Notes: a model not told the origin generated them from the sequence alone. 64,000 nt of DNA from Spinacia oleracea (GCF_020520425.1 NC_079492.1:66517671-66581670); one strand, 5' to 3'. Counted from the first letter of the stretch, positions 23,501 to 35,279 are shown. A program made the numbers and translations.

Positions 23501-24715
23501 AAAAGAATTTTTGAGTTTAAAATTTGAAATGAAAGACATGGGTGAGGCAGATGTGATTTTAGGAGTACAAATTATTAGAACTCCAAATGATATCTGTCTT
23601 AGTCAAGCTCACTACGTTGAAAAGCTTCATAAAAAGTTTGATTCATTCAATGTCGATCCAATCAAGACCCCCTATGATATAAGCCTCCATTTAAAGAAAA
23701 ATAAAGGTGATCCTGTTTGTCAATCGGAGTATGCTTAGATTATTGGTAGTGTCATGTTTCTTATGAAGTACTCCCTCCGTCCCGGAATACTTGACCTGCT
23801 TTCCTTATCGGGTCGTCCCTTAATACTTGACATGTTTCTAAAAATGGAAATATTCTAACAATATTATATTATTTCTCACTCCTCCCCTATTAACCCACCT
23901 ACCCCCTACTCCATACAAAAAATAATTAAAAATTCAACCCCTACTCTCCCCCAACCCCACCCCTTTACACATTTCCCACTAACTACATTAAAATAATACC
24001 CGACTATCAACTACTACCTATTAAATTAAATAAGTCAATTCAATTCCCTTAAACTCTGTGCCGGTCAAACCGGGTCGAGTATTCCGGGACGGAGGAAGTA
24101 CACTAGACCTGACATTGCTTATTTTGTAAGTAGGTTGAGCAAGTACACACATTACCCAAGCAATGATCATTGGGGTGCTTTGAGGCGGTTGCTTAAGTAC
24201 CTAAGGGGTACTATGGATTGGAGTTTGCACTACTCCAAGTTTTCAGGAGTGTTGGAGGGATTTTGTGATACTTACTGGGTATTCGATAATGATGAAGTCA
24301 ACTCTACTAGTGGTTATGTCTTCACCCTAGGGGTGGAGCTGTTTCTTGCAAATCCTGTAAGTAATCTTGTATTGCTATGTCTACTATGGAATCTGAGTTT
24401 ATTGCTATTGAATTGGCAGGTCACGAGGCAGAATGGTTGAGGAACGTGCTTGCAGATATTCCACTGTGGGGGAAACCAACTCCTTCAGTTGCACTTCATT
24501 GTGATTCGCAATCTGTTATTGCCGTGGCAAACAACCATGCATACAATGGGAAGAAGAGACACATTCGTCTGAGGCACAAAGAATTATTGTCAAGTGGAAT
24601 GATATCACTAGACTATGTTAAGTCTGAAAAGAACATCGTGGATCCGTTAACGAAAGGCGTATGTAAAAAATTAGTTTTAGAAACGTTGGAGGGGATGGGC
24701 TTGAGGCCCATTAGA
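20533..24715 (+). pseudogene. Copia Gag-Pol polyprotein, disrupted
   Basis: Start: ATG at 20533 (MSKLEPLDGKNYKHWVVRMR), a copia gag N-terminus; an early frameshift follows near 20670. Gag continues to about 21090, with a zinc knuckle CFECGKAGHKSRDC at about 21192. Protease: VDTGATRHIC near 21352. Pre-integrase domain: LWHARLDYVN near 21755. Integrase: HSDLG at about 21935, NDRGGEY at about 22130, APYTPEQNGIAER at about 22205 (DDE residues present), then a stop at 22249. Reverse transcriptase: VRGFTQKHGIDYFDTYSPVTK, QMDVKTAFLNG, then YVDDML at about 23450. RNase H: LHCDSQSVIAVANN near 24496 to DPLTKG near 24642. Breaks include stops near 21097, 21549, 21878, 22250, 22615, 22951 and 23337, a G-run at 22310-22322, and a MITE at 23769-24100. 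No functional protein can be made. Confidence 0.93.
23769..24100. mobile_element. Stowaway-type MITE inside the copia polyprotein region
   Basis: Terminal inverted repeats CTCCCTCCGTCCCGGAATAC at the left and the near-complement (GTATTCCGGGACGGAGGAAG) at the right, flanked by TA duplications (23769-23770 and 24099-24100). The copia reading frame (ending in MFLMKY) resumes directly after it ([11 protein letters not shown]). A second member in opposite orientation spans 30109-31747. Confidence 0.93.
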
Positions 24716-25269
24716 TGAATTGTAAGGTAATGAACTCCTACTCACTATGAGTTTAAAGGGGAACATTATGTAATAATTCAGAAGCACAAATTTTATTTTG
24801 TCCATCCCTTAGATGTTTATTATGTGCTTGCTACTATTTGGAACAAGGTTGAGCACACAGCTCTTAATGAACCCATATCCATATTTTTGATGGTGTGATG
24901 TAGCTCACACTTGATGGGATTCACCTACTTAGGTGTGGAAGTGAGGCCGCTACCTATGAGAATTGCATGGGCTATTCTCTAGAGCACCTAAGAGCATCTA
25001 GGTTATGGACTAGTATACTGCGTCACTTTTATTGGCGGAGATTCAGAATATTACACATGTTCAATTGTGTGCTTTGAGTAATGGGTTTCTGACCACCTAT
25101 TAAGTTCAACACGAAAGTCACTTGGTAGGAAAGAGATCCTAGTTTGAATGCCACTAAGTGTTAATTCAAGTCACAAGACATTGACACTTATTCAATTGTT
25201 TATTTTTCCCAGAAATTCAATTTCTTAATTTCTTTCTTTTCTCTTCTCATCTTCGAACTTGTGGGGGAT
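24716..25269 (+). other. 3' untranslated interior of the copia element
   Basis: Non-coding, between the end of RNase H and the polypurine tract. No internal repeats or reading frames of interest. Confidence 0.7.
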
Positions 25270-25910
25270 TGTTGGAAATCCTTATTGAAAGTGAAAAAGA
25301 AAAATATTAGAAAAAGTGAGAAAGTGAAAAATTCCACATTGATAAAATGGCAACCCTTTTCTTTGTTTATAATTGGGGGCTTGAGTGCAATACTTGTTTA
25401 AGAAAGTATGAGAGTGGTATGGAAGGACACATAATACACACGCGCGCGTGTGGGATGACCGAGTCGGGCTCGGGCCGTGGGCCTTGGGAATGCGGTTCGC
25501 GGGCGTGGGTGAGTTTTGTGGGCCGTATATTAGTTTTGGTCAGAAGCGGTTTGATCAATTTTTGTTGTAAAGGTCAGAAGAATGATTTTCTAGCCGTTTA
25601 TGGCTGTTATAGTTTCCATATATATTCTACACTTCCGTTCTTTAGAAACACAATACACAAAAAACTGTTAAATCATTCTTTCTCTAAAATTCTCTTATGT
25701 TCTGGGCAAATATTCTGGTCTCGAATCGAGATTTTTGAGTGCACACAACCCTTGGTGTCGTGTTAACCACGGAGGGCAACCGCAAGCGTTCTACTGCACC
25801 GGGGTAGCGCATAATTGTCTTTTAGAGCAGTGGTTCGGCCACGGCGCGGCAAGTTCTTCAATTCGTATTTCGTAACATCCAGATAAATTGTTCTAATTTT
25901 ATTGCTAACA
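25270..25910 (+). repeat. 3' LTR of the copia element
   Basis: 641 bp, TGTTGGAAATCC..GCTAACA, preceded by a polypurine tract. Some differences from the 5' LTR lie at a CG-rich site (ACACGCGCGCGTG here, ACAAACGCCGG there). Confidence 0.9.
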
Positions 25911-27005
<1,095 letters not shown>

Positions 27006-27013
27006 TATAAATA
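27006..27013 (+). promoter_or_regulatory. TATA box of the TFIIB gene
   Basis: TATAAATA in the context GTCTATAAATATGCC, 119 bases before the ATG. The leader between is pyrimidine-rich (TCTCTCTCTCTTTTGC near 27100), as in many plant 5' UTRs. Confidence 0.7.
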
Positions 27014-27131
27014 TGCCATCAACCTTTCAATCTGATTCTATTTTCCTGGAACCCTTTTCCCCAATTCCAACAAACAATCCCTTTCTGTCTCTCCGAATTT
27101 TCTCTCTCTCTTTTGCTTCAATCGATCAACA

Positions 27132-28103
27132 ATGGCGGACTACTACTTGTGCGGCGACTGCAAGAGACAAACCGAAGTAGTCTACGATCACACCTCCGGC
27201 GATACCGTCTGCTCCGAATGCGGCCTCGTCTTGGAGTCTCACTCCATCGACGAAACCTCCGAATGGCGGACCTTCTCCGATTCCGGCAACAATGCGGACC
27301 CTAACCGTGTCGGCGGCCCTACAAATCCTCTCCTCGGCGACATGGCTCTCACCACCGTCATCTCCGATACCAACGGTACCTTCCGTAAATCCACCGCCGC
27401 TTCCGTAGACAAGAAGTCGAACCGCCTCCAATCGGCGTTTGGCACCATCGCTACGATGGCGGACCGCCTTTCGCTTGTCCCTGCGATCAAGAATCGCGCA
27501 AACGAGATTTATAAGAATCTGCTGGACAACAAGAATCACAAGTCTAGCCGGGGAAAGAGCGACGCCGTGCTCGCCGCCTGTCTGTTCGTCGCTTGCCAGG
27601 AGGAAAAACTACCGCGAACACTGAAAGAAGTCTGCTCCGTCGTCGCTCCCGGAACGACGAAGAAAGACATAGGGAGGGCTAAATTGTTCATAATGCAGCA
27701 CCTGAAAAACGATGAGGATGATAATAATAATGATAATAAAACTAACGACATTAATAACAATAACAGGGTGATAAGTGCTACTGATTTTGTTAGGAGGTTT
27801 TGTTCAAACTTGGGAACTATGGATCACCGTGCTGTGAAGGCGGCATACGAGGCGGTCCAAACCTCAGAGGAGGAGATCGACGTAAGGAGGAGTCCATTAT
27901 CGCTGGCGGCCGCTGTGATATACATTGTTTGCCAGCTAATTGAAGAGAAGAAACGGCCCTCTTTAAGAGACATTGCTGTTGCTACTGGTGTTGCTGAGGG
28001 GACTATTAAGAGTGCATTTAAGGATCTTAGGCCTCATCTTAGTAAGATTGTTCCTAGCTGGTTCGCCTCTGGGGATGAATTGAAGAATGTGTGCACTCTT
28101 TAG
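27132..28103 (+). CDS. TFIIB: Transcription initiation factor IIB (TFIIB)
   Basis: A 323-residue intact reading frame. TFIIB bridges TBP on the TATA box and RNA polymerase II in the nucleus and sets the start site. N-terminal zinc ribbon: C7-x2-C10 and C27-x2-C30 (VCSECGLV). The following block, DETSEWRTF and [13 protein letters not shown], is the near-invariant B-reader/B-linker region. Cyclin repeat 1 spans about 105-193 and repeat 2 about 212-312. Between them is an Asp/Asn-rich insert (about 195-212, [10 protein letters not shown] and on) that explains the extra length over the roughly 312 residues usual in plants. The ATG context (CAACAATGGCGG) is good and a TATA box lies upstream. There is no intron, and the CDS is GC-rich against AT-rich flanks. 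From memory, plant TFIIB genes usually have introns, so this may be a functional retrocopy or a naturally intronless paralogue. The intact frame argues that it is active. Confidence 0.95.
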   Translation: MADYYLCGDCKRQTEVVYDHTSGDTVCSECGLVLESHSIDETSEWRTFSDSGNNADPNRVGGPTNPLLGDMALTTVISDTNGTFRKSTAASVDKKSNRLQSAFGTIATMADRLSLVPAIKNRANEIYKNLLDNKNHKSSRGKSDAVLAACLFVACQEEKLPRTLKEVCSVVAPGTTKKDIGRAKLFIMQHLKNDEDDNNNDNKTNDINNNNRVISATDFVRRFCSNLGTMDHRAVKAAYEAVQTSEEEIDVRRSPLSLAAAVIYIVCQLIEEKKRPSLRDIAVATGVAEGTIKSAFKDLRPHLSKIVPSWFASGDELKNVCTL

Positions 28104-28402
28104 ATGATGATGATGATGATGGAGATTGTTCCTAGCTGGGAAATCAAGGCCATGAAATTCAAGAAGAATGAATTGGAATTTTTTTGGGGGGGTGGGTTTG
28201 GTGGACTGCACACAAGTCACAACCATATTAATTTTGTTGTTTTTGGTAGATAGTTGGAGTGGTTTTGGTAGTAGTATGTTAACAACTGTGAAAAAGAACA
28301 CACAATTTTGCAATTGGTTTATTATTGTTGTGAATTCAATATTAAACATACGGAGATAAAGTGAGCTCGAAGATTTTTGTCTGCAATTGTACATATTAAT
28401 GT
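28104..28402 (+). other. TFIIB 3' region, probable 3' UTR
   Basis: Starts with a short (GAT)n run directly after the stop, then AT-rich sequence. No clear poly(A) signal can be singled out. The minus-strand frames at 27963-28650 are shadows. Confidence 0.4.
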
Positions 28403-28902
28403 TTGTACCAATGATGTCTTGGCATAGAGGTTAAAACTGAGTGTCTGTGAATTATAGGTCCGTGCCTTTGGCCGTTCTTGTACAATTTGAATCCGAAGTT
28501 GTTGGCTACAAAGGGCAAGTGTGATTTGTTTACGGGTTTGTAAAGTGATGTATAGTATGGAGTGTGGAGCTTTTGGAAACTGTTTTTCAGACATAGTAAA
28601 CTGAGGTGTGTTCTTGATAGAAAACCAGAAACAGTTGTTAGTAGTAACATCTTCCTGACTTAGTAACTGATCATTATTTATTCCTTACAAATGAAACGTA
28701 TATACGTTGCTAAGAGCCTAGAGACTAACTAATCAAGATAGCTATGTATATAATGGTGGACTGATGGTCTATGATTTCATCCTGAATGACATTTCTAACA
28801 TATGCAATGGAAAAGTTCCCTGTCCTTAGCAAGATAACAAGTTTAAAGTAATGTCTTTGCATAATCAAAGTGCAAATCATGAATATGCAACAACAACATA
28901 CA

Positions 28903-29181
28903 CCAATGAGATCTTGGTTTAGTGGTTAAACTTGACGACATGTGTACGATATGTCTCATGTTCGATTCTCCACTCTCTCAAGATGTAACATAAATCAATT
29001 GATGCGTATCAATGAGGAGATATTGATTAGATAATGCTGAATTTTGTAGAAGCAATGCAATCCCACATAACAAATTGAGTCATTTGCATAGCACTATAGC
29101 AGCATAAGGTATTAGGGTAGGCTCAAATAGAAGACTATCCTAACTTCTGTGTACCTTTCCTTTACCAAAAAAAAAATAAAA
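28903..29181 (+). mobile_element. tRNA-derived SINE
   Basis: A-box-like TTGGTTTAGTGGTTAAACTTG at about 28913 and B-box-like TGTTCGATTCTCC at about 28960 match a tRNA-derived Pol III promoter. The unit ends in an A-run near 29167-29181. I could not confirm target duplications, so the boundaries are approximate. Confidence 0.6.
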
Positions 29182-29185
29182 ATTA

Positions 29186-29370
29186 GGGTGGGCTCAAATA
29201 GTTTTAGTTTGCCATTTTTTTGGGTTAGGTTCCTTTGGGCTTGGGTTTTCCCTTTTCTTTTACCAGCCTTTTTGCTCGTGGGCTCAAATAGTTTCAGTTT
29301 GGCACTTTTTTGGGGTTAGGTTCCTTTGGGCTTGGGTTTTCCCTTTTCTTTCACCACTCTCTTTGCTCAT
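29186..29370. repeat. 94-bp tandem duplication
   Basis: The block GGGCTCAAATAGTTT..GGTTCCTTTGGGCTTGGGTTTTCCC..TTGCTC occurs twice in a row with minor changes (starts at about 29186 and 29280). Non-coding. Confidence 0.85.
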
Positions 29371-29832
29371 TGCTGGATGCTGTAAGTGAAAAGGGTAATA
29401 CCATAAAGGACGCCAGGACGAGTGATATTTATGTCACTTTTTGGTTTATGATTTTAAAAGGATATAAAGTTTGATTTAGAGAGATCATGAGTTAAAAATT
29501 AGTTACACGTATGGTAATTATATTGATTATAATACAAAAAACAAAACAAAAAAAAAAAATTAGAAATAAAAAACGATAAAGGATGGACAGTTCCAGCCTA
29601 GTGGCTAGTGCTTTTCTCTTTTCTTGTGTAATTTTGAAAAATCTTTATCTAATTGTTTCTGTATATATAAATTTTTTCAAATAGAATCATATTCTTTCGT
29701 TTTTAAAATGACGGACCCAATTAACATTTGCATGTTAATGCACTAGTTTAACTATTAATATACCTAAACGAGTACTGTGTATAAAATAAGAAAAGAAAAA
29801 TTAAACATGTAAGTTATTATGAAACATATGGA

Positions 29833-30018
29833 CCAATTGAGGTTGACATGAGTGGTTAAGGGTCTCTTGCTCCTTAACCAAGATATCGGGTTCGAGTCTT
29901 GGGAATGGAAAAAAATCTCAATTGGGAGGGAGGCTGCCCATCGAGGTACCCATGCAAACTCTCATAAGAGATTAGTCCACTCGTGAAAGGCGATCAAACT
30001 CCTCGTAGTAGAAAAAAA
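29833..30018 (+). mobile_element. SINE with 17-bp target duplication
   Basis: A-box-like GACATGAGTGGTTAAGGG and B-box-like CGGGTTCGAGTC give a tRNA-like head; the tail ends GTAGTAGAAAAAAA. Flanks ATTATGAAACATATGGA (29816-29832) and ATTATGAAACGTATGGA (30019-30035) differ at one base and are the target duplication. Strong evidence for a retrotransposed SINE of about 186 bp. Confidence 0.85.
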
Positions 30019-30400
30019 ATTATGAAACGTATGGAGTAATGCTTAATGGATCAATTCCATTTTTGATGTCAGATCATATCCCATAGTAGTAGTTCTGGAA
30101 AACATATTTACTCCCTCCGTCTCGGAATACTCGACCCGATTTGACCGGCACATAGTTTAAGGGACTTGAATTGACTTATTTAATTTAATAGGTAGTAGTT
30201 GATAGTGGGGGTATTATTTTAATGTAGTTAGTGGGAGGTGGGTTAAAAGGTGGGGTTGGGAGAGAGTAGGGGTTGAATTTTTAATTATTTTTTGTATAGA
30301 GTAGGGGGTAGGTGGGTTGATAGGGGTGGAGTGAGAAATAATATAATATTGTTAGAATATTTCCATTTTTAGAAACATGTCAAGTATTAAGGGACGGCCC

Positions 30401-30576
30401 CAGTGGCGGACCTTGAACGGTTTTATGAGGGGGGCCGGTAGAAAAAAATTAAGCAATATGCTATTTAATTATACAATTATGCACAAATTTTAGGGGGGCC
30501 GTAACTAAAATACACTACAAAATTTTTCGGCCGGGGGGGCCAGGCCCACCCCAGCCATACCTAAGATCCGCCGTTG
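30401..30576. mobile_element. hAT-type MITE, 176 bp
   Basis: Ends CAGTGGCGGACCTT and AAGATCCGCCGTTG are imperfect inverted repeats. It is flanked by the 8-bp direct repeat GACGGCCC (30393-30400 and 30577-30584), the target duplication size of hAT elements. The two GACGGCCC copies are one site in the intact Stowaway MITE at 23769-24100. Confidence 0.92.
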
Positions 30577-30654
30577 GACGGCCCGATAAGGAAAACAGGT
30601 CAAGTATTCCAGGACTAATTGCTAACTGCTGTACCCCCAAAAATGACGCGCTCA

Positions 30655-31345
30655 TATTGTTTGTTAATTCTTGTCGACTGCTTGTTCTTTTTTATTGTAC
30701 TGTTTGTTCATTCTTATTGTACTGTTTGTTCTTTCTTGTTGTACTGTTTGTTCTTTCATGTTGTTTTTTAAATTCATCATCAAATTTTCATAATTGTTGT
30801 ATTTTTTGTTCTTTCTTCTGGAATGTTATGTTTTTTTTTATATTGTTTGTTCTTTCTTGTTTATTTGTTTGTTTATAATAATCATATGGTTAATGTTCAT
30901 AATTAAGCTCTTCATTAATCTTTTATTCTTTCTTTTTGTATTGTTTGTTCTTTCTTGTTGTTTTTTAAATTCATTCATCAAACTTATTGTTGTATTGTTT
31001 GTTCTTTCATGTTGGGTTTAAAATTCATCATAAAATTGTTCATAATTGTTGTATTGTTTGTTCTTTTTTCTGGAATTTTATGTTCTTTTTTATATTTGTT
31101 CTTTTTTGTTGAATTATTTGTTCTTTCTTGTTTATTTGTTTATTCATAATAATTATCTGCTTTATTGTTTGTTCTTTCTTGTTGTATTGTTTGTTCTTTC
31201 ATGTTGGCTTTAAAATTCATCATAAAATTGTTCATAATTGTTGTATTGTTTATTCTTTTTTCTTGAATTTTATGTTCTTTTTTATATTGTTTGTTCTTTT
31301 TTGTTGAATTATTTGTTCTTTCTTGTTTATTTGTTTGTTCACAAT
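30655..31345. repeat. Minisatellite of TTGTATTGTTTGTTCTTTC-type units
   Basis: Dozens of degenerate TTGTTCTTTCTTGTTG / TATTGTTTGTTC units with interspersed AATTCATCA and TTCATAATTG pieces. All reading frames through it are Cys/Phe/Leu/Val-rich repeats (FVLSC-like) and not genes. Confidence 0.9.
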
Positions 31346-31419
31346 AAATATATTGCTAATGTTCATAATGAAATTGTTCACTTCATTGGTCTTTTATGTT
31401 TTTACAAGCGCCTATATTG

Positions 31420-31640
31420 TTTATTTCCAAATAAATAAATAAATGTTCATTTCCAAAATATTAAATGTTCATTCCAAAAAATAAATGTTCATTTCCGAAA
31501 TAGTAAATGTTCATTTTTATAGTTTATTTCCAAATAAATAAATAAATGTTCATTTCCAAAATAGTAAACGTTCATTCCAAATAAATAAATAAATGTTCAT
31601 TTCCGAAATAGTAAATGTCCATTTTTGTACCAGTATATTA
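31420..31640. repeat. AAATAAATGTTCATTTCC minisatellite
   Basis: Alternating AAATAAATAAATGTTCATTTCC and AAAATAGTAAATGTTCATT units for about 200 bases. Non-coding. Confidence 0.9.
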
Positions 31641-31747
31641 TGTTCATTTTAAACAACACAAAACGACATCGTTTTGGATGGGGGTACAGCCAGCTTTGGC
31701 TGTACCCGGGTATAGCCAAAAATTTGCGTTCCGGGACGGAGGGAGTA

Positions 31748-33513
31748 TTTGGGAAAAAACCTTACAAAAGGGCCCAAATTAAAAGTCTTAAATGCAAGGC
31801 CCATAATATGTCTATTTGGGCTATTGATCGAAACTGAAAGTTACCATAAATCATAATACTACCTCTACACCCTAGCCTGTCAAATGGCGGGCCTGGCCGC
31901 AACCAAAATCCACATCCCCAATATATCGGGCTGGGCTGACAAGTGAGTAATTTTGTATGCCCACAATCTGTTATTTCGGGCTACATTATGACTAGTCAAA
32001 TTTATTAACTATTCTACAAATATAAAGGGGTGTCAAATTGGGTCATTTGTCGGTTAAGGGTCGGGAAAAATCGATTCGGGTATAATCGAATGATGTAGAT
32101 GTACGAGGCTATTATGATTTTGCGGATTGAATGTGTGAAGTTTTTTTCGGGTCACTTTGATTTTTGTCAGAAATCGGTTCGATCGGGTCAGTTTTTGACA
32201 GTCCTAAAATATCTCACCATTTTGACGTTTACACTATTCGTGATTTGCCTTTGACCACCTTTTGTAATATACTAGTGGCCTGGGCGCGCGCACACGCGCG
32301 ATATGGCTAGGAGTGACTACATGACTCCATTTTTGGTCCAATATTCTATGTGCGTATATGTAAAAGTTATGAATTGAAATGAATTAACACGTGACAACAT
32401 TAAGACGAATTTAATAAACAAAGAATAGGTAGAAAACATAGGATTTTAGTACAATATAGCACCTTGTGATACATCAATTGAATACTTTGAAAGAGATAAT
32501 TTCATACGAATGTAAACCTAGAGTGTGATAATTTCATACGAATATACACCCTGCTTGTATGGAGAATTATCATGTAAATAATTAATTAATAAGGAATGAG
32601 AAAAATTCTTAGTACTAAAACTTAAACTTGTTAAAAAAAGAGCATAATTGGTTGCAGCAACACATTCTTCTAGATGCGTAGCAAATATCACCTCCCGCTT
32701 TAAGTCTCTAGCCACGACTCTCAATCAAAGAACACAATACCCTACACAATAAACAATGATCATTAACTATGGACAAATATGAACGTAATATTAAATAAAC
32801 TTACTTTGAAAAAAACAAATACATTCAACAAAACATGAAATATAAAGAAATAAATAAAAATAAAAGGAGAAACCAAACAAAACCGAACAAAACATAGAGT
32901 TGGGGGAGGTAGGATTGATATGTGGCAATCAATAATTAATCTTCATTGGTAAAAAAGAAGTTAAAAAAAAAGTAAAAAACAAAACGATTATTGAAAATTT
33001 TGTTATCAGTTATTTATTTGCAAATTTCTATCTTTTTTTTTTTTTAATTTTTTTGTTTATTTTGCAAATGTTTATCTTTTTGTTTGTTGGACTAATCAGA
33101 TTTGTAAACCGATTATTAATTATCCAACTTTTTTATTTAATATTTATTTTAAATTACATGACATGGCTTTCCTATGTGGCACTCTGGAATCTCTTCAAAA
33201 CCCCCCTTTTTTTTTATATATATACTAGATTTTAGCCTGTGCGATGCGCGAATTCTAATAAATTGTTAAGTTAAAATAAAACTTCTTTATATACCAACTG
33301 TTAATATTAGATTAGATTATTTTTTATTTTTGATTGAATTTCATTTTAGATTTTTTTTTTTAATTATTAGAGTGTTTGATTTTGGATGAAATTTTATTTG
33401 CGTAAAATTAATAAGGACAAATTATTTTTTACCACCTATAAAAATCGAAAAATAGTTTTTTACCACCTAAAAATTTAAAACTTGTATTTTACCACCTAAA
33501 AAAATATTAAAAT
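31748..33513. other. Intergenic, AT-rich
   Basis: No gene recognised. Contains GCGCGCGCACACGCGCG at about 32283 and, at 33420-33530, a TTTTTTACCACCTAAAAA motif repeated four times that abuts the nucleoredoxin-like relic. Reading frames at 32518-32724 and 33053-33235 are AT-rich noise. Confidence 0.5.
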
Positions 33514-35279
33514 TTGTTTTTTTACCACTTGCATCTGCATGAGTTTTTCGAAGAAAGTTCCAATGATTTTATATCGTTCTTTGATAAGCTAGTAAAAGCA
33601 ACATGGCCTGTGATCAAGGGGCAGGTAATGTATTCCCGGAGAGACCTATCTTTGAAAAGCAATCCTGTAATTGATAAATTGGGAGCTGTTATACCTACAT
33701 ATCCTGATCTGGTTGTTTCTGAATCAAAAGCAGGTTTGCAATCTATGATTGAGATTGGCAAGAAGTGTAATTTTGTATCCTTGTTGTCTGGTGATGGTCG
33801 GATGAATTACCTTGAACGAATTTCTGGGAGGCGAGTTGAAGTTAAGGAGAAGATGTTTAGTAACAAGTACATTCCGGTTTGTTGTTTACATGTGCCTATC
33901 TTCGGTGAAGATTTTGATGCTCTGTATCTCCAGTCTCTGATAACTACATGTTCTGAATTGTATTCTAAAGACATTCTTGAGATGGTAGTGGTAGCAAAGA
34001 TGAATCCTTTGGCCAATTATGAGGGGATTTTCGATCATTTCTTGTCTGGGTTTCCTTCATGGTGTCTTGCGGTACCATTTGAGGACTCACAACACCGTGA
34101 CTTTATATGCAGGTACCTTGACTTTCGTAATTGTAGTATTAAATGTCTCCTTTTGAATGCCGAGGGAACTGTTTTTCTCCATGAACATCCTAGCGTTGTA
34201 CGGCAATATGGAGCTGAGGCCTTTCCCTTTACTCAAGATTGTCTACCCGAACTTGATGAACCTGACATCCCATTCTGGAAAACTTCCTCTACATCCACGC
34301 TTGGGGGACTTTTGCAGTGCGAATCCTCTTTTGTTCTTGGTAAAACTAATCCAAATCCATCATCAGGTGAAAGTGAGACGACTTGTATCTCACAACTCCA
34401 AGGGAAGGTTGTTGGGTTATACTTGTGTTGGGAAGGAAATTTCATTGGCAAGCTGCATGACGTCTATAAACACTGCAAAGAGAAGTCACTGGAGTTTGAA
34501 ATTGTGCTGGTTTACATACCCTTTGGTGACTGTCTTGACCCTGAGTTATTTATAGCCAAAATGAATAGTTTGTTGCTGGGTTGTAACGCATCTTGGTGGT
34601 GTTTTCCGTTCAACAACTCTGTAAGTCACAGATTCAGGCGACTTGCCTTTGACTGCGGGGAGGATAGGCTCATCATTATGGGACCCAATGATCAATATGT
34701 AGACCCTTTTGGAAGAGAGGTGATGGAGATATACAGATGTGATTCTTATCCGTTCACTAGAGAGGTCCTTGTCGAAAGGGAAATAAACAAGTTAAAGAAA
34801 GTTAACTTGGAGTCATTGTTTCTTCAGTGTAAGGATAGTTTTCTGGTGGAAAAACTCCGAGGTAAGAATATACTTGTTTATCTTGATTCTTTTTCCAACA
34901 ATGATCTTTATTTGGAAGTATTGTCATGGTATGATGACATCAAGAAAGTCGTGGAACCTCAACTTCCTTTGAGGTGGTCTTTGTTCGCATGAAAGACTAT
35001 GATGAGGATACTGCTTCAACCTTATCTCCATTAATGCCTTGGTTGGTATGCCCATTTGATGTTGTTCACTCAACTTTTGTTGAGAAGGAACTATTCGGTG
35101 AGAGAGGAGTATCTGATACTAGTACCCTTGTCAGTTTTGATAAAAATGGCCGGCTTTGTTTACTTTTCGCTCAAGAATGTCTAAAGACTGCATTTCCATT
35201 TGCTGATAATCTGCGCAAGGATGTCATTCTTCACCTCCAAAGTCTATCTTACCATGACTTCATGGATTATTTTGAATAA
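33514..35279 (+). pseudogene. Nucleoredoxin-like (thioredoxin-fold) protein, frameshifted and without CxxC
   Basis: 33514-34992 (492 codons) plus an overlapping frame 34974-35279 form one protein: near 34960-34975 the first frame ends (LPLRWSLFA) while the shifted frame continues a typical strand (FEVVFVRMKD). Three diverged repeats are visible, each ending in a PFT-like box: RQYGAEAFPFTQD (about residues 232-244), EIYRCDSYPFTREV (about 408-421) and KTAFPFAD near the end. Blocks such as LQGKVVGLYLCWEGNFIGKLHDVY and FEIVLVYIPFGD match the thioredoxin-like repeats of plant nucleoredoxins, which reduce disulfides. Where WCxPC is expected, repeat 2 has CWEGNF, so the redox cysteine pair is missing. 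The 5' end is abrupt: it joins TTTTACCACC repeats, and the ATG at 33514 falls in them, so the true N-terminus is missing or in a distant exon. Either a pseudogene or a diverged, possibly misassembled, gene. Confidence 0.65.

Larger units (their letters stand above)
19823..25910 (+). mobile_element. Ty1/copia retrotransposon, complete but mutated
   Basis: Two LTRs (19823-20484 and 25270-25910) begin TGTTG and end TTTTATTGCTAACA. Five-base flanks TTGTC (19818-19822) and TGGTC (25911-25915) differ at one base and are the likely target duplication. The interior follows the copia order: gag, protease, integrase, reverse transcriptase, RNase H. A polypurine tract (TTGTGGGGGAT) lies directly before the 3' LTR. 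The polyprotein frame is broken many times and a MITE sits in the RT/RNase H region, so the copy is dead. Confidence 0.95.
28403..30108. other. Intergenic with SINEs and a tandem duplication
   Basis: Holds a SINE (28903-29181), a 94-bp tandem duplication (29186-29370) and a second SINE (29833-30018). A short tRNA-like piece (CAGTTCCAGCCTAGTGGCTAGTGC near 29590) and a similar piece near 28409 may be SINE fragments. No gene seen. Confidence 0.5.
30616..31728. mobile_element. 1.1-kb minisatellite-rich insertion of unknown class
   Basis: Flanked by TTCCAGGAC (30607-30615) and TTCCGGGAC (31729-31737), a 9-bp near-duplication such as Mutator-like elements make. Near the ends, GCTGTACCCCCAAAAATGACGC (left) is echoed by a GGGGGTACAGC (inverted) and a GGCTGTACCC..CCAAAAATTTGCG (direct) at the right. 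The interior is two minisatellites. There is no transposase, and no perfect terminal inverted repeat is visible, so its class is uncertain. Confidence 0.55.
30109..31747. mobile_element. Stowaway-type MITE split by two nested insertions
   Basis: Left end CTCCCTCCGTCTCGGAATAC after TA; right end CCGGGACGGAGGGAG before TA. The 30111-30400 part is nearly the reverse complement of the MITE at 23769-24100. It is interrupted by a hAT-type MITE (30401-30576) and by a 1.1-kb insertion (30616-31728). Confidence 0.9.

Noticed and set aside
28903-30018. tRNA-like sequences
   Set aside because: Only A- and B-box parts match and the cloverleaf is not complete; poly(A)-like tails and a target duplication make them SINEs.
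30657-31438. Several plus-strand frames rich in Phe, Leu, Cys and Val that look like membrane proteins
   Set aside because: They are read from the TTGTTTGTTCTTTC minisatellite in every frame.
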